In this document: piece by piece, positions 22,888 to 31,729 of the stretch
How positions within the stretch are numbered: the first letter of the stretch is position 1
Layout: each line of letters begins with the position of its first letter
Assembly: GCA_903848955.1 (NCBI GenBank)
Contig: CAINHS010000123.1
Span: 1-32,347, forward strand
Origin: an uncultured beta proteobacterium
GTDB lineage: Bacteria; Pseudomonadota; Gammaproteobacteria; Burkholderiales; Rhodocyclaceae
Direction: 5' to 3'
Length of the DNA stretch: 32,347 nucleotides
Made by a program: the position numbers and the translations under genes
The notes under the pieces: generated by a model
Database searches by the model: none
The model's input: the letters and a program-made list of their open reading frames with translations, nothing else
Told to the model about the DNA's origin: nothing

Positions 22888-24090
22888 ATGGAAGCCTTGC
22901 TGATTCCCTATTCTCCGGTTGCGATTTTGCCGGCGCGGCGCGTGCTAGTGCTGGCGCCTCACCCGGACGATGAAGTCTTCGGTTGCGGCGGGGCCATCGC
23001 CGCCCATGTGAAGGCGGGCATTCCTGTGCAGGTGGTCATCCTGACTGACGGCGGGCTGTTCGGCGATACCGCGCTGCGCCTGGACGAAAGCAAGACTGCC
23101 GCGGGGATTCTCGGTTACGGCAAACCGGAGTGCTGGAGTCTGCCGGATCGCGGGGTGGTCTTCGGCGAGCCGCTGATTCAGCGCGTGATGCAAACGGTGC
23201 AGGAGGGCGGATTCGATCTGGTATATGCGCCTTCCCTGCGTGAAATTCATCCGGACCACGTGCAACTCGCCCAGGTCGCGCTTGAAGCCGTGCGACGCCT
23301 GGGCGACGGCTTCCATCTCGCTCAATACGAGGTTGGTGCGCCGCTGTGGCCAAACCGGTTGCTGGACATCACGCCCTTCCTGTCGATAAAGCTGGAAGCC
23401 ATGCGCTGCTTTGCCTCGCAGTTGGAACGCCAGTCATACGATCTGCAGATCGGCGCGCTGAACCGTTATCGCTCCTACACGCTGCCGAAAAGCGTGGAGG
23501 CGGCCGAGGCTTTCCGCTTGTTGGCGGGGGCCGATCTGGCGCATAGCTCCATGGTTTTTTCCGGCGATGTCAATGCCGACGATTTGCGCCAGCAAATGAC
23601 CATGATGTGGGTCTATCCCGAGGTCCAGAAACAGGTCGTGTTTTATCGGGAGACTCTCGCGGCAACGGCGGACGAACTTGCCCGCAACATCGAGGCTCTT
23701 GCCCAAAGAGACGTCGAGCTTGCCCGCACCACCGAGGCGCTTGCCCAGAAAGGCGTCGAGCTTGCCCGCACCACCGAGGCGCTTGCCCAGAAAGGCGTCG
23801 AGCTTGCCGAAACCAGGGGCCTGGTCCTGCAGCTTCAGGCCGAAGCATCACGACTTAAAGCGGAAGCCGCCGGGTGGAGAGATGATTCCGCCATGTGGCA
23901 GCGAGGTGCCGAGAAACTGCAGATCGAAGTGCGTAACTGGCAGGGCAGAGCCGATGCGCACTTCGCGACCATCGAGGAAATCCTGTCGTCCCGCTCGTGG
24001 CGGATCACGAAACCCCTGCGCGCCTTGAGCGCTAGTGCGATGCTGATTCGCGAACGGTTGGCTTCGATATTCGCCCGGAAAAAAGCCTGA
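22888..24090 (+). CDS. PIG-L family deacetylase with C-terminal coiled-coil tail
   Basis: The 400-residue protein has a zinc-dependent deacetylase domain in about 1-235: VLVLAPHPDDEVFGCGG (PHPDDE at 24-29) and the second metal motif HPDH (121-124), as in LmbE/PIG-L enzymes that remove N-acetyl groups from amino sugars. From about 245 the chain becomes a coiled coil. It contains three 14-residue repeats (264-305) with ARTTEALAQKGVEL and ends with ILSSRSWRITKPLRAL, a tail commonly found at the end of glycosyltransferases and associated proteins in polysaccharide loci. The gene follows GT2 by 12 nt. Its TGA abuts the converging gene's stop (TGATCA). The tail may tether the enzyme to an assembly complex. 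Confidence 0.87.
   Translation: MEALLIPYSPVAILPARRVLVLAPHPDDEVFGCGGAIAAHVKAGIPVQVVILTDGGLFGDTALRLDESKTAAGILGYGKPECWSLPDRGVVFGEPLIQRVMQTVQEGGFDLVYAPSLREIHPDHVQLAQVALEAVRRLGDGFHLAQYEVGAPLWPNRLLDITPFLSIKLEAMRCFASQLERQSYDLQIGALNRYRSYTLPKSVEAAEAFRLLAGADLAHSSMVFSGDVNADDLRQQMTMMWVYPEVQKQVVFYRETLAATADELARNIEALAQRDVELARTTEALAQKGVELARTTEALAQKGVELAETRGLVLQLQAEASRLKAEAAGWRDDSAMWQRGAEKLQIEVRNWQGRADAHFATIEEILSSRSWRITKPLRALSASAMLIRERLASIFARKKA
23677..23802 (+). repeat. Three 42-bp tandem repeats inside the deacetylase gene
   Basis: Three consecutive 42-bp units start at 23677, 23719 and 23761. Units 2 and 3 are identical over all 42 bp, while unit 1 differs at several positions. Each encodes 14 residues, keeping the reading frame and four heptad-like helical turns of the coiled coil. 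The identity suggests recent duplication and possible copy-number variation. Confidence 0.9.
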
Positions 24091-27009
24091 TCAAGTCAGG
24101 ACTTGCTGCGGTTCGTTAGCCGCAATTTCTCCATCGTATTTCTCGCGCCAGGCCGCTGCCCGTTGCGCTGCCGTCTCCAGCGCGGCGTCGAGCAAGGCCT
24201 GCCTCTTCGCCATGACTTCAGCATCGGCAGGAACCCGGAAGAGGGATGTCGTCTTGGCTACATAGACGAACTGATTGCGGTAGCCATAGCGCAGCCAGAG
24301 ATTCCAGTCCTCGAGCTGATCGAGGTCGACATCGAAACCTCCGCGCTCGAGAAACAAGGCGCGCTTGAACACTATGGCCTGGATCGGGATGAAATTGTGG
24401 TGCAGCAGCACCTGGTAATCGTAGGGCTGATGGAACAGGGCCGGCGTGGAATACACGCCTTCGGCCAGCGCGCCATCGGCATTGCGCGACGTGGGTATCA
24501 GCCAGCACAGCGCATAGGCGGCGACGCATTCCCGGTTGGCCGCCAAGGATTCGGCCAGCACCTCGACGTGATCGGCATAGAGCAGATCGTCGTCATCCAG
24601 AAACATCGCCATTTCGCCGCGCGCCTGCTGCAGTCCTTCGTTACCGGCGCGCGAGCGGCCGACTTTCTGCAGCGGGAAATAGCGCACCGGGCACGGGGCG
24701 TCCTTGGTCAATGCGGTCAGCTCGTCCCGCAGCGTATCGCCGCCGTCTTCCACGACTATCCATTCGACATTGCCGTAGGTCTGATTGAAAACCGATTCGG
24801 CGGCCTGGCGCAGGTAGTCATGGCGCCCGCGATAGGTGCGGGTGACGATCGATACCATCGCTCCGCGTGCGGCCGGCGGCTGCAGTTTGACGAAGGCGCC
24901 TTCCCTGATGAACTCATAGTCGAGGCCACGAAACGGAAAGCGGGCGGAGGTCGGTCGCCGGGAAAGCAGAATGGACGGCACCCGCCGCAGCAGCGCCGCC
25001 AGCGCCGACAGCAGCTGACGCCGGGCGCCGGGGAAGGGCTCCGGCCGCTGCAGGCTGGCCAGCGCGATGGCCAGGGCGGCCAACATGTCCCGCCTGCGGC
25101 CATAGCGCAGGCGCACATGCAGGTTGCCCGCCAGGCTGCCGATGTATTGCGCCGGCTTAAGCGTTGCCGCGTTCTCGTAGGTGTAATGCCAGACGACGGC
25201 TCCCGGACAGTAACGCAGGCGGTAGCCGTTACTGCGCAGACGGTAGGAGAACTCGACATCCTCGGCGTAAAGAAAAATTCTCTCGTCGTAGCCGCCGACT
25301 TGCCGCCAGGCATCGCGGCGCAGCAGCACGCAGGCATGGGACGACCAGTTCGTCTCGAGGGTCACCGGATCATAGTGCTTGGGGTGTTCGTAGGGCTTCT
25401 GGCGCAACTCCCACGAGGCGGTGCGCGCGTCGTCGCCGGCCGCCACGGCCAGGACCCGGGAAATCGCATCGGCTTCAAATTCGAGATCGGGGTTGGTGAT
25501 GAGCACGAAGGGCGCGTCGCCGCGGGCGATGGCGAAATTGTGCCCGGTGCCGAAACCATGATTCGGCCGGGAAAAGACTTCGAAGCGGCGCAACTGCTCC
25601 CCATACCGACGTTTCAAGTCTTCGAGAACGGCAAGGGTATCGTCGGCCGAGGCGTGATCTACGACGTAAATCGATATCAGATGCAGCGGATGACTTTGAC
25701 GCCGCAAACTGTCGAACAGAGCCGGCAGCCATTTCGCGCTGTTGTAGGTCACCAGGCTGATATCGACCGCGATGCCGGCCGCCGCGTCCCGGGGCGCCCG
25801 CGCCGGAGGCTTGGGGTCGGTGGCACGGTGTTGCAGCAGCGCCTCCAGTGCGGCCTGGTTCTCCGCCGATTCGAGGCTGTCCTTCAGGTAGCGCGCCGCA
25901 GCGAGCAGATACACCTTGATCCGCGCCTTCCAGCCCCCCAGGCCGGGCAGACGCCGGTAGATGGCGCGGGCAAGGATGCGCCAGGCGGCCTCCGGCGGCG
26001 AATCCGGACCGGGACGTGACGGCTTCAGCGACAGCATCGGCTTTTCGATCCAGTGCCATGAGGCTGCCGCCAGCGCCAGGGTCACCGCGCAAACGAGGGT
26101 GAAGAACTGCCAGACGCCGATTCCCGGGAAAAGACTTATCACCATCTGCTGCACGGGAAAGGCATAGATGTATATCCCGTAGGAATAGTCGCCGGTCTTC
26201 ACCAACCGCGTCAGCGTGCTGCTGAACGCCAGGCCGAAGCCCAGAGCGATCCAGGGCACGAGCACCCAGGCGGCGATGCGCAGTGCATCGAGCCATGGCG
26301 TCAGGCCTAGCAGCGCGATGAATGCGACGGTGATCGTCGAAACGGAAAAGAAGCGCTGCATGCCAAACTTGTAAAGGCAGCTGCCGGCGAGAAAGTAGAT
26401 GCCGGTCATGGCGATCTGGCGCACGTCGGTCGCATACACAACGAACATGTTCGGGTCGTTGAACGCCCAGAGCAGGCAGGCCGCGCCGAACAGGGCAAAC
26501 AACGCCAGATAAGCCCAGCGGCTGGCGCGGAACAACAAGCCCATGGCGGCGACGACGATGTACATGAAGAACTCGGCCGGCAGGCTCCACAATGAACCGT
26601 TTACCGCATTGGGAATGTGGTTGCGCTCGAATACGCCCGGCAGCGAATAGGAGATGTACAGAAAAATGTTGCGCAGGTAGTAATGCAGCGCCTCGCTGGA
26701 AAAATAGCGGTCCAGCGTCCAGGTCGTCAGCAGCGGTCCGAGCACAAATACGCTCAGTAGCGTGCAGACGATCAGGGCAGGAAATATGCGCAGGCCGCGC
26801 CGGGTGAAATAGCGCAACAGGTTGGAATCGCTGTCCCAACTCTGGGCAATGAGATAGCCGCTGATGGCGAAAAAGATATACACGCCGAGCGGACCCAGCG
26901 GCAGCCAGAAAAGGAACAGCGGCTCAGGCAACCCGAGCAGCGTGAGGCCGTGGGAATAGAGAACCAGAAGCGCCGCGAAGAGGCGAACAATGTCGAGATT
27001 GTTTTTCAT
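24091..27009 (-). CDS. Fused acyltransferase-3 plus two GT2 glycosyltransferase domains
   Basis: This 972-residue protein joins three enzymes. Residues 1-~330 are an acyltransferase-3 membrane domain (NNLDIVRLFAALLVLYSHGL with H20; GVYIFFAISGYLIAQSW; NGSLWSLPAEFFMY). After a linker with helical segments, residues ~414-640 are a GT2 domain (VDISLVTYNSAKWLPALFDS; TNPDLEF near 505-511; LYAEDVEFSYRLRSNGYRL). Residues ~718-925 are a second GT2 (VSIVTRTYRGRHDYLRQAAE; FLDDDDLLYADH with acids at 805-808). The frame is continuous with no internal stop, so the fusion looks real. The frame is open to 27159, but ATG 27009 gives the standard acyltransferase start. It lies 38 nt downstream of a methyltransferase gene and ends on the converging stop. 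Confidence 0.9.
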   Translation of the reverse strand: MKNNLDIVRLFAALLVLYSHGLTLLGLPEPLFLFWLPLGPLGVYIFFAISGYLIAQSWDSDSNLLRYFTRRGLRIFPALIVCTLLSVFVLGPLLTTWTLDRYFSSEALHYYLRNIFLYISYSLPGVFERNHIPNAVNGSLWSLPAEFFMYIVVAAMGLLFRASRWAYLALFALFGAACLLWAFNDPNMFVVYATDVRQIAMTGIYFLAGSCLYKFGMQRFFSVSTITVAFIALLGLTPWLDALRIAAWVLVPWIALGFGLAFSSTLTRLVKTGDYSYGIYIYAFPVQQMVISLFPGIGVWQFFTLVCAVTLALAAASWHWIEKPMLSLKPSRPGPDSPPEAAWRILARAIYRRLPGLGGWKARIKVYLLAAARYLKDSLESAENQAALEALLQHRATDPKPPARAPRDAAAGIAVDISLVTYNSAKWLPALFDSLRRQSHPLHLISIYVVDHASADDTLAVLEDLKRRYGEQLRRFEVFSRPNHGFGTGHNFAIARGDAPFVLITNPDLEFEADAISRVLAVAAGDDARTASWELRQKPYEHPKHYDPVTLETNWSSHACVLLRRDAWRQVGGYDERIFLYAEDVEFSYRLRSNGYRLRYCPGAVVWHYTYENAATLKPAQYIGSLAGNLHVRLRYGRRRDMLAALAIALASLQRPEPFPGARRQLLSALAALLRRVPSILLSRRPTSARFPFRGLDYEFIREGAFVKLQPPAARGAMVSIVTRTYRGRHDYLRQAAESVFNQTYGNVEWIVVEDGGDTLRDELTALTKDAPCPVRYFPLQKVGRSRAGNEGLQQARGEMAMFLDDDDLLYADHVEVLAESLAANRECVAAYALCWLIPTSRNADGALAEGVYSTPALFHQPYDYQVLLHHNFIPIQAIVFKRALFLERGGFDVDLDQLEDWNLWLRYGYRNQFVYVAKTTSLFRVPADAEVMAKRQALLDAALETAAQRAAAWREKYDGEIAANEPQQVLT

Positions 27010-27047
27010 TGAGCCGCCGCCGTGGTTCGGGGATCGCTGGTCCTTCC

Positions 27048-27980
27048 TTACCGGAGTTTTCTCAGCCAGAGGCTGCCGCCGCCGCCAAGGCGCGGAAAGC
27101 GGGGGAACGCCGCGGTCACCTTGTCGAAGTGATACCTGGCCATGAAGTTGGCGGCCCAAGCCACCTCGAAGCTGGTGTTGAATTGCAGGAAAGCGCGCAC
27201 CAGATATTGCTCGTTCCAGTTGCGACCTTCTTCAAGCATCCAGACTTTCGGGTATTCATCCGGCAGGAAAATGTCGTGGAGATGCACCAGCACGCCGGCA
27301 CGCAGGCGCGGCAGGATCTCGAAGAAGAGATGATTCACATCGCTGCCGATCTTTGACACGTGCGACGAATCGATGAAAAGGATATCGCCGCTTTCCAGGC
27401 GGTCGAAGTAGGCCGGATCGACGTCTTCCACCTTCTTCACGACGAGGCTGGAGATGCCCGCCACGCCGTCGATGAGGAACTGTCGCGGATACGGCTCGAT
27501 GCAGGAAAACTCCAGGCTGCCGCCGAGGATGCGGCGGTTGACGTCGGCCGTCACCAGCGACGAAAAACCGCTGCCGACTTCGATCATGTGCCGCGGCTTG
27601 CAGTGGCACAGCATGGCGAACAGAACCTCCGCATCGAGCACGGGGTACTGGTCGTTGGCATAGAAATACGTCGTCGGGTCCGCCGGCTGCGCCACGGGAT
27701 AATCGATCCGGCTGACGTAGGGCGCGAGCTGTTCGAGCAGGGCGAGTTGGGCGCTCTCGTTGAAGTCGATGCCCGCCATGTCTTTGGCATTGGTCCAGAG
27801 AGCCTGCTCGCGGGCGCGGATGTCTTCCGGGTCGGCGATCGGCGAATAGAAGTGTCCGGGGGGAAAGAGCATATCGATGGAGTTGACAACCTTGTGTCTG
27901 GCCTTGATGCGGCGGGCACTGAACCTGGAAATGAGCCGGCGGATCATTCGCTGCCGCTCGCATGCTTGCAAGGCGCGCAT
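27048..27980 (-). CDS. Class I SAM-dependent methyltransferase (Methyltransf_24-like)
   Basis: The 310-residue protein has a motif I of HMIEVGSGFSSLVTADV (EVGSG at 134-138), then FSCIEPYPRQFLIDG, and ILFIDSSHVSKIGSDVNHLF, the typical 'iDG.Hs/ DSSH' segment of glycan O-methyltransferases. A late VLVHLHDIFLPDEYPKVWM carries further acids. The first ~90 residues are helical (RARHKVVNSIDMLFPPGHFY) and typical of this group. No strong Shine-Dalgarno sequence is seen; ATG 27947 is an alternative start that removes 11 residues. It sits between GT2 genes in the minus operon, so the acceptor is probably a sugar of the same glycan. Confidence 0.85.
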   Translation of the reverse strand: MRALQACERQRMIRRLISRFSARRIKARHKVVNSIDMLFPPGHFYSPIADPEDIRAREQALWTNAKDMAGIDFNESAQLALLEQLAPYVSRIDYPVAQPADPTTYFYANDQYPVLDAEVLFAMLCHCKPRHMIEVGSGFSSLVTADVNRRILGGSLEFSCIEPYPRQFLIDGVAGISSLVVKKVEDVDPAYFDRLESGDILFIDSSHVSKIGSDVNHLFFEILPRLRAGVLVHLHDIFLPDEYPKVWMLEEGRNWNEQYLVRAFLQFNTSFEVAWAANFMARYHFDKVTAAFPRFPRLGGGGSLWLRKLR

Positions 27981-28032
27981 TGTCGCATACTTGACCGACG
28001 CTCAAGGCGCCCGATGCCGCCGCCGGAGAAGC

Positions 28033-28833
28033 TCATCGCTTGACCTGCCTGGCGAAGAATTGCGGCAGGCGCGACAGGATTTTCCGCAGAATAAACCACG
28101 GGCCGACGTCGAGGCCGTTGTTGCGGCATGCACGGTAGGCTTCGAGATTGCCCTTGAGGATGTTGATGTAGCTGTTGTTGGTCATGCCACCGGCGCGCAT
28201 TCTGATCAGGATGCGGGGGATGTAGACGGACTTGATCCGATGCACCTCCAGCAGGCGCGTGGTCAGATCGAAGTCGGACTGGAAGCGGTATTGCAGGTCG
28301 AAGCCGCCGTGCTGCTGATAAACCCGGCGCCGCACATAAAACGTCGGATGAGCCGGCATCCAGCCCTGGCGGGCCAGGCCGGGACGATAGTCTCTCGATT
28401 TCCAGTAGCGGACAACCCGGCTTGTATCGTCCTTGTCCACATACACCAGGTCGGCGTAGCAGGCGTCCGCCTCAGGCCGGTCGAAGGCCGCGGCAATCGA
28501 CGCGAGCGATTCCGTATCGGCGAAGACGTCGTCGGCGTTGAGGAAACCGACGACGTCGCCCGTCGCCAGCGCGATGCCCTTGTTCATGGCGTCATAGACG
28601 CCGCGATCCGGTTCCGACACCACCCGGGCCAAACCGGCCCGGTAGCGATCGACGATGGCCAGGGTGTTGTCCGTCGACTTGCCGTCGATGACGATGTGCT
28701 CGACCTCCGCATGGGTCTGTGCCGCCACCGAGCGCAGGGTGTCTTCGATGGTGGCTGCGCTGTTGAAGCAGACGGTGATCACGGAAATCCTGATGGCGCG
28801 CTCCCCTCGTGATTGCTTAGCGCTCTCGTGCAT
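28033..28833 (-). CDS. Family 2 glycosyltransferase
   Basis: This product of about 266 residues has the GT-A pattern: RISVITVCFNSAATIEDTLR, VEHIVIDGKSTDNTLAI, VVSEPDRGVYDAMNKGIALA, GDVVGFLNADDVFADTESLA (ADD metal motif) and HPTFYVRRRVYQQHGGFDLQ, then FDLTTRLLE. The block 'SEPDRGVYDAMNKGI' is found in many WcaA/TagA-like GT2 enzymes of exopolysaccharide loci. The start is uncertain: ATGs at 28845, 28842 and 28833 all overlap the upstream gene (stop at 28817-28819) and none has a good ribosome site. I chose the shortest overlap. Confidence 0.88.
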   Translation of the reverse strand: MHESAKQSRGERAIRISVITVCFNSAATIEDTLRSVAAQTHAEVEHIVIDGKSTDNTLAIVDRYRAGLARVVSEPDRGVYDAMNKGIALATGDVVGFLNADDVFADTESLASIAAAFDRPEADACYADLVYVDKDDTSRVVRYWKSRDYRPGLARQGWMPAHPTFYVRRRVYQQHGGFDLQYRFQSDFDLTTRLLEVHRIKSVYIPRILIRMRAGGMTNNSYINILKGNLEAYRACRNNGLDVGPWFILRKILSRLPQFFARQVKR

Positions 28834-29902
28834 AGACTTCATCATGGAACGCCATAGTTTCGCGGTAGCACTTCTCCCACGAAAAGCGTTTGGCATTGGC
28901 ATGGCCCCTGTCGATGGTTTCCCGTCGCAAGGCTTCGTCTTCCAGTTGCACGATCTTCTGCGCGAAAGCGTCGGCGCAAATCTCGTCGACCAGCAGGCCG
29001 GCGTCGCCGGCGGCCTCGGGAATGGAGGAGGCGTTCACGGCAATCACCGGGCAGCCGGCGGCCATGGCTTCGAGCACCGGGATGCCGAAGCCTTCGTAGC
29101 TGGAGGGGTAAATCAGGGCATGCGCCGAGTTGTAGAGCCGGTTGAGCGCTTCGTTATCGACGCTGGCCAGGTGCGTGTGCCGGCCCGGCAGCATTTGGTG
29201 CGCCAGTTCGCTTTCATCCTGTCTGAGCGGGCCGCCGCCGGCGCTCAACAGGTGATAGTCCGGCAGCGCCGCAACGGCTTCCAGCGCCAGCCGGAAATTC
29301 TTGTAGGAATCCCGCGCGCCGACGAACAGCAGGAACGGGGCCTGCGGCAGGTCGGCGGGCCTGGTCCTGGGGTCGGCCGTGCCGAGCGGCCGGTAGTCTT
29401 CCGCCGCGCCGAGATGGATGACGCGGACACGATCCGGGGGCACATCAGGATAGCGTTCCAGCAGATCGCGCCGGGTGCTTTCCGAAATGCAGATGACACC
29501 GTGCGCCGCGCGTATCGCGGTGGCCTTCTGCCAGGAGTGCACCCGGCGTGCAACTCCCTGGCGGAACCTCTCGTAGGTGAAGTCGTAGACGGTGACCACC
29601 TCGACGGCATCGGCCGCTTGCGGCCGCCGGTAGTAGCTTGAGTGACAGAGCGGGCGCGATGCATCGCCGGCGGGATAGGGCAGATAGCGCGACAGCCACA
29701 GCGGCAGCCGCCGCTCGCGCAGGATGGCGGCCGGGCCGGGATCGAGTTGCCGGCGGAAGATGTTCTCTGCGGCGCGCGGATGCTCGACCATGCGCATGGC
29801 GCGGCCATCCCGGTTCAGACGTCGCAGCAATTCGTACCAATAGACGGATATGCCGCCGGCACGCTGCAGCGCGAAGGCAACATTGTCGAGAATGAGGTTC
29901 AT
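28817..29902 (-). CDS. Family 4 (GT-B) glycosyltransferase
   Basis: The 361-residue protein has the GT-B layout. An N-terminal acceptor domain begins MNLILDNVAFALQRAGGISV with YWYELLRRL. The linker region has VVTVYDFTYERFR and ICISESTRRDLLERYPDVPP. The C-terminal donor domain has FLLFVGARDSYKNFRLALEA, ALIYPSSYEGFGIPVLEAMA (the EX7E motif E-GFGIPVL-E) and GCPVIAVNASSIPEAAGDAG. This resembles mannosyltransferases of the WbdA/WbaZ type, which fits the adjacent Gmd-like gene, but specificity is not proven. The start is ATG 29902, 17 nt after the dehydratase stop. Confidence 0.92.
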   Translation of the reverse strand: MNLILDNVAFALQRAGGISVYWYELLRRLNRDGRAMRMVEHPRAAENIFRRQLDPGPAAILRERRLPLWLSRYLPYPAGDASRPLCHSSYYRRPQAADAVEVVTVYDFTYERFRQGVARRVHSWQKATAIRAAHGVICISESTRRDLLERYPDVPPDRVRVIHLGAAEDYRPLGTADPRTRPADLPQAPFLLFVGARDSYKNFRLALEAVAALPDYHLLSAGGGPLRQDESELAHQMLPGRHTHLASVDNEALNRLYNSAHALIYPSSYEGFGIPVLEAMAAGCPVIAVNASSIPEAAGDAGLLVDEICADAFAQKIVQLEDEALRRETIDRGHANAKRFSWEKCYRETMAFHDEVYARER

Positions 29903-29919
29903 GTGCCGCCCCGGCAGTG

Positions 29920-30903
29920 CTACAGGCTGCGCAGCGGGATGCTGCCCCGCTCGACCTCGACCATCAGGCGCACGACCTCGGCCATGGACTTGCCGGCGCG
30001 CCAACCCAGCACCTGCGCGGCGCGGCCGGGATCGGCACGGCTGACCATCAGGTCGGTGGGGCGCAGCAGGCGCTCGTCGATATCGACATGGTCTTCCCAG
30101 TTCAAACCGACGCCGGCAAAGGCCGCCTCGACGAAGCCGGAAAGCCTGCTGCTGCTGCCGCTGGCGATGACAAAGTCGGCGGGCTGCGGCTGCTGCAGCA
30201 TCCGCCACATGGCTTCGACATACTCCGGCGCCCAGCCCCAGTCGCGTTCGATGGCAAGGTTGCCGAGGGTCAGCCTTTCCACACTGCCGGCGGCGATGCG
30301 GCAGGCCGCGGCGACGACTTTGCGCGTCACGAAGCGCGAGGGGCGCAAGGGCGACTCGTGGTTGAACAGGACGCCGGTGCAGGCATACAGCTGGTAGCCC
30401 TCGCGGTAGTTGGCGACCTCCCAGAAGGCGGTGGTCTTGGCGACACCGTACGGGCTGCAGGGACGGAACGGCGTGTCCTCGTCGGCCGGCACGCCGCCGG
30501 TGTTGCCGAAGCACTCGCTGGAGCCGGCGCTATAGAAGCGCACCTTCGCCGCCAGGAAGCGGATGACCTCGAGGATGTTCAGCGTGCCGATGGCAATGCT
30601 TTCCATGGTCTCCATGGGTTGCTCGAAAGACAGGCCGACCGAGCTTTGCCCGGAAAGATTGTAGATTTCATCCGGTTCGACCCGGCTGATGACGTTCAGC
30701 ACGCTGCGGAAATCATTGGGCGCCATGGACAGCACTTCGATGTCGCCGCGGATGCCGAGCCGGTCGAGATTGTCGAAGGACGACATCTGCGCATCGCGCG
30801 ACGTGCCGCAAACGCGGTAGCCCTGCCGCAGGAGGAAGCGCGCCAGGTAGGCGCCGTCCTGGCCGCTGAGGCCGCAGATGAGAGCGGTTTTAGTAGCGCC
30901 CAT
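29920..30903 (-). CDS. gmd: GDP-mannose 4,6-dehydratase-like SDR enzyme
   Basis: The 327-residue protein matches the short-chain dehydratase group around Gmd: Rossmann GLSGQDGAYLARFLLRQGY (11-29), NLSGQSSVGLSFEQP, the catalytic SSE (128-130, in YSAGSSECFG), and YxxxK at 152-156 within PYGVAKTTAFW. The tail motifs LFNHESPLRPSRFVTRKVVA and RDWGWAPEYVEAMW are typical of GDP-mannose dehydratases that make GDP-4-keto-6-deoxymannose for fucose, rhamnose or perosamine pathways. It is slightly short compared with E. coli Gmd. The next-step enzyme (Rmd, Fcl or Per) is not in the window. The ATG begins directly after the upstream TGA. Confidence 0.85.
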   Translation of the reverse strand: MGATKTALICGLSGQDGAYLARFLLRQGYRVCGTSRDAQMSSFDNLDRLGIRGDIEVLSMAPNDFRSVLNVISRVEPDEIYNLSGQSSVGLSFEQPMETMESIAIGTLNILEVIRFLAAKVRFYSAGSSECFGNTGGVPADEDTPFRPCSPYGVAKTTAFWEVANYREGYQLYACTGVLFNHESPLRPSRFVTRKVVAAACRIAAGSVERLTLGNLAIERDWGWAPEYVEAMWRMLQQPQPADFVIASGSSSRLSGFVEAAFAGVGLNWEDHVDIDERLLRPTDLMVSRADPGRAAQVLGWRAGKSMAEVVRLMVEVERGSIPLRSL

Positions 30904-31716
30904 TCAAGCCTGTCCTGCCGGCCTTGATTGCCCGGCCGCGGCCCGCATCATGGCGGCATGGTCTGTCACCGTCTTCGATCCCAGTTTAAGCCGCGCGTAG
31001 GCCGCCGCCGGATAAGCCAGTTTTCCGGTCAGCAGCCGGAGACGGCCGGGATCCATGGCGCGATCGGTAAAGATATGCATGCCGTTGGCCGAAAACACCG
31101 CCAGCCCGAGTCGCCGCGCAATCCGTTGCAGGGTCCGCGGCTGGTAGAAGGAAATGTGCTGGCCGGTCTCGAATGTGTAGTACCACCAATCCTGCGGCGG
31201 CGGCGCGTCGCCGGAAAAAGTCTGGGTGGTGAAGATCATGGTGCGCACCCCGTGCGTCTTCAGCGCTTCATCGACGAATGCGACCGGATCGTACACGTGT
31301 TCCATTACTTCGATCGCGGTCAAGGCGGAAAATTTCCGGCCGGCCCGGGCGGATTCGAAACCGCGCGCCATCAGGTTCCGGCAATACTTGTCGTCCCAGT
31401 AGAAATCCAGGCCGATGTCCCGCATCAGGCGCGTGAGCATGCCGTAACCGCCGGCCAGATCGAGATAGGCAGCCTCCGGTTCGAAACAAAAGTAGATCAC
31501 CGCCGCCAGCTTTGCGGCGATGCTGAAATTTCTCTGCACCAGCCCGGTATCGGCGGCGGCAATGGCATCGGCATACGCGGCGGCCAGCCAGTAAGGCTCC
31601 TCGGTTTGCAGAAAGCCGCATTCGGCGCAGTAATGGTAGGCCACCTCATGCTGTCCGAGGACGACAGCCGAGAATGCCTTGCTCATCGCGGCGTCACAGA
31701 CAGCGCAGGATTTCAT
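30904..31716 (-). CDS. Methyltransferase with N-terminal zinc-ribbon-like segment
   Basis: The 270-residue protein begins with four cysteines in CX2C-X22-CX2C order (C4, C7, C30, C33; the end is YHYCAECGFLQTEEPYW), as in sugar C-/O-methyltransferases with a small zinc ribbon. A Rossmann core follows: AYLDLAGGYGMLTRLMRDIG (motif I 85-92), FSALTAIEVMEHVYDPVAFV, TMIFTTQTFSGD and WWYYTFETGQHISFYQPRTL. These blocks are typical of Methyltransf_23 proteins in polysaccharide loci. Motif I is DLAGGYG rather than the usual D-x-G-x-G-x-G. The gene begins 13 nt after the flippase stop and runs straight into the dehydratase. Confidence 0.83.
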   Translation of the reverse strand: MKSCAVCDAAMSKAFSAVVLGQHEVAYHYCAECGFLQTEEPYWLAAAYADAIAAADTGLVQRNFSIAAKLAAVIYFCFEPEAAYLDLAGGYGMLTRLMRDIGLDFYWDDKYCRNLMARGFESARAGRKFSALTAIEVMEHVYDPVAFVDEALKTHGVRTMIFTTQTFSGDAPPPQDWWYYTFETGQHISFYQPRTLQRIARRLGLAVFSANGMHIFTDRAMDPGRLRLLTGKLAYPAAAYARLKLGSKTVTDHAAMMRAAAGQSRPAGQA

Positions 31717-31729
31717 GGCGACGGCGGCA

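Noticed and set aside
23677-23802. Regular repeats resembling a small CRISPR-like array
   Set aside because: The units are directly adjacent without spacers, are a multiple of three, and stay in frame within a coiled coil.
24086-24100. CCTGA/TCAGG short inverted repeat as a terminator between converging genes
   Set aside because: Five base pairs and no T run are too little to support termination.
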